Below are positions 38,101 to 50,100 of a stretch of 64,000 nt of DNA, piece by piece. Source of the DNA: Apostichopus japonicus (taxonomy: Eukaryota > Echinodermata > Holothuroidea > Aspidochirotida > Stichopodidae); the NCBI RefSeq assembly GCF_037975245.1, contig NC_092579.1, positions 23,729,166 through 23,793,165 of the forward strand, read 5' to 3'. The notes under the pieces are model-generated. The model was given only the letters and a program-made list of their open reading frames with translations. It did no database searches and was not told the origin of the DNA. The position numbers and the translations under genes were made by a program. Numbering within the stretch: the first letter of the stretch is position 1; the number at the start of each line of letters is the position of its first letter.

Positions 38101-41100
38101 CGTGGTACTTTGTCTATCTCGGTTGGGTCTTGGTGGTTTTATCCGTCGCTGTTTCCTTTTGGTTGACCATCGAGGTGGCCGGGCAGTTTGGGCGTGAGAA
38201 ATCTATGGAGTGGCTGTTATCGATTGGTATCTCCCTGGCACAGGACATCTTTCTGGCACAGCCCATCAAGGTTTGTTGATTATAAATATCCCTTGAGCTG
38301 AAATATTACAAGGAACAAGAACCTATTGTTGTGATTGGTTACTTTGTTTTACCCAAGCATCCCACTTTTCATCTCTGTTAATATTCATCTACATCTATTC
38401 TATTACCTGCTCATCTATTTACGTATGTATCTTCTGACCAATTGCCAATATCCTTATTATATATAAGTTAACCATTCTCTGTCACATGTTTGGTCCCACT
38501 GTTAATACGTAACTATTGTCCCTTGGTTCTGATATATATTCATTACAAATTAACTATGCCTCACATATGTATACCAATACTTCCTAGCATAATCATTGCC
38601 TCACGTAATGGTCGCCCCTCATATACATGTAACACTAATATCTCACCCATCTTTCATGTAATACTGTCACATTTTGATTAATTACTCAGTTACATTAATT
38701 CTTATGTAATAGTTCAGAGTCGTCATTTACTACACGCGACACTATTAGATCATCCTATCCCGTCCCATTTTGGCCAGCTCTTCAAAGATTTCTTTTCATT
38801 TTTTTCAAAATTATTTTCTTCTTCTTCATCGGTTAGGTTCTTCTCCTGGCGCTCTTCTTCTCGTTGATCATCAAGAAGCCGGAGGAAGAGGAGGAGAATG
38901 CCAACGATCTCGGGATGCCTCACCTGGGAGACGACGAGGAATACCTACACCAGAGGATGACCCTGGAGGAACTGAACGATCCATCCAAGCTGGCCTTCCT
39001 CTCGGAGATGAAGCAGATGAGGGCAGAGTTGGCCGATCTGCCAAACATGGACGACTTGGAGCAGTCTAGATCACTCAGGTTTTGTTTTAAGCTTCTTCTT
39101 CATTTTCTCTTTTTCAGTTTCATTATTGAAATTCAGTTTTCTTTCCAGGGTTGGAATTTCCCCGGTCATTGCTACTCTGTCAGAGTGGCATTTTTCCCTG
39201 GAATGTTTTGTTTTGTAAATCTTTAATGGTAGTCACATTTAAATCCTTTGTCTTTGAAGTAATTATATCATATTATATTTAAGTTCCTTCACACTGAAAG
39301 CAATAATTCACACTGGACTGCTCCATAACGGTCAGTTTCTCATGCTGTGTTAGTAGAAAGACTGACAGTGTGATGTTTAATGTCGCCCTCTCTTAAAGAT
39401 GGTTGCCCCCGTATTTTGGAATCAGCCAGCATTTTCATCCAATGGGTGATTCTTCTAGGTTGTTTTACTGCTTGCCTGTGATTGGTCCTTTTGCATCATA
39501 TGATCAGTAGAAGTCCACCATACTTATTTTATACTGATTGACAATCCATCGAGAAGATTATCATCATGGACTTTCATTTAATGCTTGAATTGTTTTTGAG
39601 ATCATGATGAAATATCAACAATACTCTTGTTTTTTTTTGTTTTAAATATCGCCATGCATTTGTAGCTAAGGGTACCAATTTGACTGATTTTTGTTGCTAT
39701 GCAATACTTAATAAGTTATTCCACGATCGTTTTGTCACCCGAAATTTCTTGAGAACCACAGTTGTGAGAGCTTATCAATCCTCTATCCAGCCCCACATTC
39801 TCTCCTTCATGGCTATATCAGGTAATATTTCATACTCCAAGATTGCGACCATAGAAAAGGAAAAACAAAAATAAGACTTATCTGGAATCCATTCTACTTT
39901 ACTCAAGGATGAAAGAAATCAAGATGAGGAAGATTCTAACAGAGATCATCTTTTACATCATCTTCCTCAACGTCATCATGATCATCTCGTTCGGAGACAG
40001 GGACTTCAATTCTTACTGGATAAACCGCTCCATGTCGAACATGTTCGTCGATGCCCGTTACCACGGCAGGATGAAATTTAACATGGTATGTTTCGGGGGA
40101 AGGGGTGGAAGGAAACAGATGGGAGGATGGAGAGAAGATGAACATGGTATGTTTCGGGGGATGGGGTGGAAGGAAACAGATGGGAGGATGGAGAGAAGAT
40201 TAACATGGTATGTTTCGGGGGATGGGGTGGAAGGAAACAGTTGGGAGGATGGAGAGAAGATTAACATGGTATGTTTCGGGGGATGGGGTGGAAGGAAACA
40301 GTTGGGAGGATGGAGAGAAGATTAACATGGTATGTTTCGGGGGATGGGGTGGAAGGAAATAGATGGGAGGATGGAGAGAAGATGAACATGGTATGTTTCG
40401 GGGGATGGGGTGGAAGGAAATAGATGGGAGGATGGAGAGAAGATTAACATGGTATGTTTCGGGGGATGGGGTGGAAGGAAATAGATGGGAGGATGGAGAG
40501 AAGATTAACATGGTATGTTTCGGGGGATGGGTGGAAGGAAATAGATGGGAGGATGGAGAGAAGATGAACATGGTATGTTTCGGGGGATGGGGTGGAAGGA
40601 AATAGATGGGAGGATGGAGAGAAGATGAACATGGTATGTTTCGGGGGATGGGGTGGAAGGAAAAGATGGGAGGATGGAGAGAAGATTAACATGGTATGTT
40701 TCGGGGGATGGGGTGGAAGGAAATAGATGGGAGGATGGAGAGAAGATTAACATGGTATGTTTCGGGGGATGGGGTGGAAGGAAAAGATGGGAGGATGGAG
40801 AGAAGATGAACGTGGTATGTTTCGGGGGATGGGGTGGAAGGAAATAGATGGGAGGATGGAGAGAAGATGAACATGGTATGTTTCGGGGGATGGGTGGAAG
40901 GAAATAGATGGGAGGATGGAGAGAAGATTAACATGGTATGTTTCGGGGTGGGGTGGAAGGAAAAAGATGGGAGGATGGAGAGAAGATTAACATGGTATGT
41001 TTCGGGGGATGGGGTGGAAGGAAAAGATGGGAGGATGGAGAGAAGATGAACATGGTATGTTTCGGGGGATGGGGTGGAAGGAAATAGATGGGAGGATGGA

Positions 41101-44100
41101 GAGAAGATTAACATGGTATGTTTCGGGGGATGGGGTGGAAGGAAAAGATGGGAGGATGGAGAGAAGATTAACATGGTATGTTTCGGGGGATGGGGTGGAA
41201 GGAAATAGATGGGAGGATGGAGAGAAGATGAACATGGTATGTTTCGGGGGATGGGGTGGAAGGAAATAGATGGGAGGATGGAGAGAAGATTAACATGGTA
41301 TGTTTCGGGGGATGGGGTGGAAGGAAATAGATGGGAGGATGGAGAGAAGATTAACATGGTATGTTTCGGGGGATGGGTGGAAGGAAATAGATGGGAGGAT
41401 GGAGAGAAGATTAACATGGTATGTTTCGGGGGATGGGGTGGAAGGAAATAGATGGGAGGATGGAGAGAAGATGAACATGGTATGTTTCGGGGGATGGGGT
41501 GGAAGGAAAAGATGGGAGGATGGAGAGAAGATGAACATGGTATGTTTTGGGGGATGGGGTGGAAGGAAATAGATGGGAGGATGGAGAGAAGATTAACATG
41601 GTATGTTTCGGGGGATGGGGTGGAAGGAAAAGATGGGAGGATGGAGAGAAGATTAACATGGTATGTTTCGGGGGATGGGGTGGAAGGAAATAGATGGGAG
41701 GATGGAGAGAAGATGAACATGGTATGTTTCGGGGGATGGGTGGAAGGAAATAGATGGGAGGATGGAGAGAAGATTAACATGGTATGTTTCGGGGTGGGGT
41801 GGAAGGAAAAAGATTGGAGGATGGAGAAAAGATGAAATAAAAAATAAGCATTAAAGTAAATCGTGAATCGGATCTTTTTGCAAAAGTAGAGTATCCTGTA
41901 CTAGATTCTTAAAAGGTGTGAAGACTCTCCCACAAAGAAACGTCTCATGCCGGTAATCTGACCTAGGTTCGAATGAGGTGTAACAGAAGTGTTAGACACC
42001 ACCATCGATCCCAGAAAATACACACACAGCTTGCTACCGTCGGTAATTAGACACTAGTGTACAGTCAATACATACAGCTACGGTCAATACCCACAGCACA
42101 GTGTACATAGCAGCGATGGACACCTCAGGTCTAGATAAAAGATAACAAGGTATCACGTTTCATTACTGTCTGCATTTTGTAGCGACAAGAAGAAAACTTC
42201 ACTTGGAAGCAACGGAAAGATAACTTTTTCAGAGCGCGGCACGCGGTTTGGGGCGAGTCTTCAATGCCTTTAAGTCAACTCTGAGGAATCCATTTAATAA
42301 GAGATTTTATTTAATACTAGCTGTTCTATAGCTACATACATCCATATACACTTATGCAAGGTATACCCCTACAGACTTTAATACTATAAATTAACTCAGA
42401 AAGGTAATCATTGTTTGTTAAAAACTGATCATTTTTAATTTACTGTATCAGCAATAAGATGTGTCATGTTGAATACAGTATTTTTTTTTTTTGGGGGGGG
42501 GGTGGCATATAGCCAAGATATTATTAAGTATTTACCAATTGCATCACAATGTTCAATATTTCTTAATGTTTATATCAAAATTCCTGATTTATGTTCTAAT
42601 TATGTCCAAAATGTTTAGGATGAATAACAAGGAACAGTATTATGTCCCAAGAAATGTTCTCTATACAAACACTGTTGTTAAACATTGTTTCATATTACCT
42701 AGCAACCTAACCATCCTGCAGATCAGCAGACCTTCCCTTCATATATATGATTCAATTAACTTGCATGTATATATACAAATATGAGCTAGGGATTTTGAAC
42801 TCCGCTAGAATCCTTAAAATTTTCTCTTGTTAGGTCAAGAACCGAACCGGGTTTTGGAACTGGACCGATCACACCCTGATTCCGTCACTTCACTCCCTGA
42901 GTTGGTATAACGGGGACCCGGATTTACCCGGTAGAGGGCAGCATCAGGTAGCGGACCAGACGATGAGCATGATCGGGACGCCCAGATTCCGACAAGTCCG
43001 AGTAAAGAAAGGTAAGTCGAATCATTGTACCAGCACAGGGTAATAGCTGCATTTTAAGATTGAATTTGTCAAATTTGCTATACTCATCATAAAAAAATTC
43101 TCTTTGATGGCTCAGTTTCATATAGATCAACTATCCAAGTTTTTCTTGATCTATTGAAGAATATAGTCAAATATTTTGGAATAGTTTGTTGTGTCCTTTC
43201 TGTATCTAATGCATAATGATATCAAAGAGTGTGTCTTAATGATAAAGTTGTTTGATTTATTGGTTTTTAACCCTTTGCTAATAATCGTTGATATCGAAAG
43301 ATTTTTTTTTGAGAATCTTTAGCCGTGTCGTCGACTGTATCAGCAAATGAAGCCTCTGTGCACTCTAGGTCGAACGGATGGATGATTTGTGACCTAGATT
43401 GGACCTCTGTGACGGTTACTAGGCAACATATGTCTCTGTTACTAGGCGACATTTGTCTCTGTTACTAGGCGACAGGTGTCTCACCATTGTTTAGTATCTC
43501 ACTGTATACATCAGTGTGTGTTCTACTTTACTCGTCCTTAAGTTCCTGTCACTCTGTGTTATCACTTGAAAGTTTACAACTGCTCAGAGTTTGGTCTGAA
43601 ATAATAGTCTTTTGAAACAATGTGAACAATGCAATGAACTTCGACCTGACACTAAGAACTTCTCGGAAGCTTTCTCTCTCCTCACAAATCTCTAACCATT
43701 GCCTTGCTCATCTCACCCTGTCTATCGTCAACTCTGGGAATTGGTGACCATCATCCCTCAACTAACTGATAAATTAAACTGATACTGGTTCATGAATATT
43801 CATGAAGAAACATTTATTAACACCAGTCTTCTGACATTGTTTCATTCTCTACAAGTAGTACTGATCTGCCTCTTCCCAGGTAATGCAGACCAGGCAATGC
43901 AGGATTATACTCCCTACTGCTGTGGTATCAGATTTCCAGGACATGTTTGCTTGTGATCTGAATTTTTTGATAGTTTTTCTTTTCTTAATTTTTATTACTT
44001 CCCCAGCCCCTTCCTACCCCCCAGCAATAAATGATGACAGAAGTGAGCAGGGCTTAATTCTGCGTGGTTATATTGTATATGATATTATAATTTTAGGCTT

Positions 44101-47100
44101 GTTTTGTTTGTTATCTAGGGTACTGTTCGGTTCCAGGAGCGATGGGTAAGACCGTAGATGAATGTAAAGATCAATACAGTATTGCAGGCAACGATGATGG
44201 ATATTACAATGAATCATGGGAGCTACCTCTCAAGGATCCAGGTAGGTTACCTCTAAGCAGCTCATGTTACCTTTAGTAATATCTGTTACATCAGGTAGGT
44301 TACCTCTAAGCAGCTCATGTTACCTTTAGTAATATGTTACCTCAGGTAGGTTACCTCTAAGCAGCTTATGTTACCTTTAGTAATATCTGTTACCTCAGGT
44401 AGGATACTTATAAATAGCTCATGTTACATTAACTAATATATGTAACCTCAGGTAGGTTACCTCTAAGCAGCTCATGTTACCTTTAGTAATATCTGTTACC
44501 TCAGGTAGGTTACCTCTAAGCAGCTTATGTTACCTTTAGTAATATATGTTTCCTCAGGTAGGATACTTATAAATAGCTCATGTTACATTAACTAATATAT
44601 GTAACCTCAGGTAGGTTACCTCTAAGCAGCTCATGTTACCTTTAGTAATATCTGTTACATCAGGTAGGTTACCTCTAAGCAGCTCATGTTACCTTTAGTA
44701 ATATCTGTTACCTCAGGTTGGTTACCCTTTAAGCAGCTTATGTTACCTTTAGTAATATCTGTTACCTCAGGTAGGTTACCTCTAAGCAGCTTATGTTACC
44801 TTTAGTAATATGTTTCCTCAGGTAGGATACTTATAAATAGCTCATGTTACCTTAACTAATATATGTAACCTCAGGTAGGCTACCTCTAAGCAGCTCATGT
44901 TACCTTTAGTAATATCTGTTACATCAGGTAGGTTACCTCTAAGCAGCTTATGTTACCTTTAGTAATATCTGTTACCTCAGGTAGGTTACCTCTAAGCAGC
45001 TTATGTTACCTTTAGTAATATATGTTTCCTCAGGTAGGATACTTATAAATAGCTCATGTTACATTAACTAATATATGTAACCTCAGGTAGGTTACCTCTA
45101 AGCAGCTCATGTTACCTTTAGTAATATCTGTTACATCAGGTAGGTTACCTCTAAGCAGCTCATGTTACCTTTAGTAATATCTGTTACCTCAGGTTGGTTA
45201 CCCTTTAAGCAGCTTATGTTACCTTTAGTAATATCTGTTACCTCAGGTAGGTTACCTCTAAGCAGCTTATGTTACCTTTAGTAATATGTTTCCTCAGGTA
45301 GGATACTTATAAATAGCTCATGTTACCTTAACTAATATATGTAACCTTAGGTAGGCTACCTCTAAGCAGCTCATGTTACCTTTAGTAATATCTGTTACCT
45401 CAGGTAGGTTACCTCTAAGCAGCTAATGTTACCTTTAGTAATATATGTTTCCTCATGTAGGACACTTATAAATACTTTGTATTAAAGGATTGGTTCAGTT
45501 GTCATACATGTTTATGTTATATGAAAGAGGACAATAAAAGAAACACAATGGTGAAAAAACTTCAAATATCTTTTTCGGTTAAAGAGATATTCAAGTGTAA
45601 AGTTTTATCAGATTGTGTAAACTGCTGGAATCTGACGAGCTGTGATGTCACATCCTCACATTCCTGAAAAGTCTTTGTGTTTTTCTCTAAATATTTTGTG
45701 AGATTTCATGACTTTCAACCAAAAGATATGTCAGGAGATCTCATATTTGTCAAAGGAAGTATTTGAGATTAAACATCTGAAGAATTTTGATAATATTATT
45801 TTCAAATGTGTTAAAAAATGTAAATAATTTTTAAAGAAATATATTCACAAATGTTTAGGAAGTGAGGATGTGACGTCACACCCTCACAGTAAGTCTTTCT
45901 ACACCAGTCATTTTCAAAGAAGTTTTTATAACTTCAAAGTGTCATATCTCCTTAACAGAGCATGCTATCATGGTAGTTTCTTCACTGTTCTTTTTGTCAT
46001 TTTGTGCTCTTTCAAACAAAATAGACATGTCAAACACCTGAACCAATCCTTTAATATATGTTACCTCAGGTAGGTTAACTTTAAGCAGCATATGTTACCT
46101 TGAGTAATATCTGTTTCCTCAGGTAGGTTACCTCTAAGCAGCTCATGTTACCTTGAGTAATATCTGTTTCCTCAGGTAGGTTACCTCTAAGCAGCTCATG
46201 TTACCTTAAGTAATATCTGTTTCCTCAGGTAGGATACTTACAAATAGCTTAATATATGTTACATCAGGTAGGTTACCTAAAAATATATCATGTTACCTGA
46301 TTAATCAGGTTGGTTATCTAGAATTACAAAATTTTTACCTTAATGTCTGTTACCTCAGGTAGGATGAATACTTATTACAAATACTAAGAATAAATACTTA
46401 TGATAAATACTTATATTTATTAACTTAAAATATGTTGGCCTCGGGTAGGTTTCCTAAAAATACAAAATGTTTCACCTCAGTATATGTTTTTACCTCAGGT
46501 TCATTACCTAGAAATACCTCATATTACCTGATTATCTGTTACCTCTGGTAGGATACCTATAATTACCTCATGTTACCTCATGTAGCTTCAGGACTAACTT
46601 ACCTACACTGCCAAGGTTTACACTTAAAGTAAGATTCAGAGTTTAATTTAAATTCAAGAAAAATCTGCTTCAAAAGCATACACAAGAACCTCAGTTACAG
46701 CCATGAACAAAAGTCTTAAAATCAATGACAGACATTTGGAAAAAATTGTGAGAGCTTAAAAAGACAGTTTGAGATGAAGTCACTGAGTGCTAAAGTGTAT
46801 TGCAGTAGGTATTTCATGGAATCATTAGTTATTCAAAATGTAAGATCATGTTTCTAGTTTTATCACCGAAAAAGTGGAAAATGTTGTTTGCATCATTAGT
46901 TGATAGTGGAGTAAAAGCCACTATATATCATAGGGAATCCCTCTAGATATATGCAGGTTGGAAGATGCCAAAGTTTACTTTGAGAGGAGAAACAGTTTAA
47001 TGCGCCAATTGTTTTTAATTTTATTTTTGTATCTGGGTTATGTGTTGTTTATCCAGTTTGCCATCTGAATCGTAGCATTGTAGAGAACGTGTTTCTATTA

Positions 47101-50100
47101 AGATTTTGTTTCTAATATCAGTAAAAAACTGATGACAAATTTGTTTTGATTATTTCAGGGAAATTAAACTTTCATTCGTTTCCCAACTCTGTTTGGGCCT
47201 ATCAAGACTGGATAAAGCTTAAATCGATTCCTTATCCCGGCTACCAGGCAATGTATGATGGCGGGGGGTACATTGCCCAGCTGGGTAAGACCCCTAGGGA
47301 GTCATGGAGGGTCACAAGGTACCTCAAGGAAAACAAATGGATCGACCAGTACACAAGGGCAGTCTTTATAGAATTTGTGGTCTACAACCCAGCGGTGAAT
47401 CTGTTCTGCGCCTCGTTCCTCATCATGGAGTTTCTTCCGCAGGGAGGTAAGACGAAGAGTAATCACCCAGTTATCTTACCTTCTTCCTCACCTTACCTCC
47501 CTCCTTACCTCCCTCCTCACCTTACCTCCCTCCTCACCTAACTTCCCTCCTCACCTTACCTCCCTCCTCACCTTACCTCTATCCTCACCTTACCTCCCTC
47601 CTCACCTTACCTCCCTCCTCACCTTACCTCCATCCTCACCTTACCTCCCTCCTCACCTTACCTCCCTCCTCACCTTACCTCCATCCTCACCTTACCTCCC
47701 TCCTCAACTTACCTCCCTCCTCACCTTACCTTCCTCTGGGGAGCAAGATGAGCATTTAAAGTTACTAGTGCAATGCTCTCAAAGAAAAGGATTTCTTCTC
47801 ATATGAAAAGGTGAGGTAATGTTCTAACTGGATATTCCAGTGGCTTAAGTTGATTGCTTCATAGAAATGTATTATTTGGGTGAATACTTTTATCCTCACA
47901 GCATTCTGTATGGTGATGATATGAAATAATCCCGTCGTTCTATGATTCGTCGAAACAGGTGCCTCGTCGTACGTCTACTTCATCCCGATGAAACTGGATC
48001 GTTACCACTCCTCCGTGGCTTACTTCATCTTGGCCGGGGAGATCGTTTATCTCTGCTTCATTCTCTACTTCTTGTTTCGAGAGTTCTACAACATTCGGAA
48101 AGAGAGGGCCGCTTACTTCAAGTCCATGTGGAACATTCTCGAGGTCTGTACAATCTCCCTGGCCCTCCTCGGCCTGTTCTGCTACGTCTACCAGATGATT
48201 CTAAGCCGTGATCTACTGGTCCAGTACAGAGACCAACCAAATCAGTTTCTCAACTTTCAGTATGTTTCCACCTGGGCAGAGGTAAGAGTATCAAACCCCC
48301 TTCCCCCCTTACCTGCCCCTAGATACGATAAGGGTAGAACGTGAAGGATAACTTGACCTGGGGGATGGGGGGAGGGGAAAAGTATGGGCGTACAGTCACA
48401 TTTCTAGCAATGTCCATCTGAAAACATTTATATAAGTCATGAGTTTAATATTCTGTGTGGGTAGGCAATGCTACAAATTTTCTCTCAAAGACTTGAGGTT
48501 AAAACGTTTTTATCACTCTGTTTGTTTTTGCTCTGTTTCAAACATGTTTCTGTGAAAACCCTGGAGACATTAGCACATTGAAGTATGTTCTCTGGTGTCT
48601 GCTATGGCACCTATACATGGCTGGTTCTACACATTCTTGCTTTAGCACATCCCGAGGTTGGAAGGAGAAATTAATCTTTATATACTCGTCTTTTTCTCGA
48701 CGTCCAATAGTTCCATAACTGGTTCGTGAGCGGAGTGCTATTCATCGCCACCCTCAAGTTCCTGCGACTGCTTCGGTTCAACCGTCGCCTGCAGTTGCTG
48801 GCCCTGACCTTCAAAGGCAGCGGGAAGGAGATCACCGCATATACCGTGGTCTTTGGGATTGTGTTCATGGCCTACGCCAGTGCCGCATACAACCTCTTTC
48901 AGGTCGGCCTCTGGGATTTCAGTACGCTAGTGAGGACTGTTGAATCCCTGTTCGCGACCATCATGGGTATGTTCAGACAATGTTTTTATTTGTAGATCTA
49001 TATGTGATGTATGTGATGTATGAAAAAAGAGCATCATACTCATGAAAGAGTGTGTAAATGAGAGCATCATACTCATGAAAGAAAGCGTTATGAAGCTGGA
49101 CGTTGATGGGTTTTATAAACACAATGTCTACTACCTTTGAGTAAACTGATATTTGTATTACAGGGAACTCAATGTCAATCGGTGCTTGATTTGACAAATA
49201 CCTGCTCTTGTAAAATCAAGATTGTGAATAATATGTTTTTAAGTTCACGTGTCATGAAAACCACACTGATTGCTTTGGTTGAAAATGATAAATAAATGAT
49301 AACTAATTATAAATCTGTATCGTTAATATCAATGTATCAGGGATAAACTATTAATTGTAATTAAACCACTGGTGCAGTTTAGAATGACACAGTAAACTTA
49401 AAACAACTGGCATCATCAACAACTCTTTGTTGTAATCAAATCACTGCTGGAATTTTATTATTTTTAAGCTATATTTCATCAAATTTGCTTTGAAATTAGT
49501 ATTCCAGACATTTTATCAGGTCTTAAAGTTGAATAGCTATTAAAAGTAAAGATGATAGTGAAAGATGACCTCAACTAATGACCTCTGATTGTTCTTGGAT
49601 TAAACACAAATGTTTTGCCTACATTTAACTTTAACTGTTTTACCTCTTGTATTGTTATATGTCAGGCCTAGAATTTCACAATTTGAAAATGCTAGTACTT
49701 AAACAAATCTACTTGCTAAAATTGAATTCTCACTGGCATCGTCTTGAATTACAACACGCAACCGTTTATACTGTACAGGCTTTGAGTAGAACTCAATAGC
49801 ATTTGCTGGTAACATACAATAATCCAGGGCTTATGTAAGGTACAGAAATCAGTCCGATTCTTTGACTGACGATTGTTAGCTGACTTATCGTGTGTTTACT
49901 TTCTTAGTGTCTACCGGCAGAAAAATGCCAGTGACTTTTTAGTCTACTGGCAAAGAGGCGAGATGCACTGGCATACAGTTGACAGTAAAGAGCCTGAATT
50001 TCCAATGCTTGTATGTTACAACAACGTTATAAAACACTCTAGGATTCCTCTCATCTCATAACTTTAAACATTGCTTTTGATTGATTCTTTGTACTCTCTT

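Noticed and set aside
40686-41780. 364-residue open frame in the minus strand of the 61-bp array, and shorter ones on plus
   Set aside because: Perfectly periodic with the minisatellite and open only because the unit lacks stops in that frame.
44236-46570. Regular repeats resembling a CRISPR array
   Set aside because: Units are directly contiguous without unique spacers, in a eukaryotic intron, and start from a splice donor.
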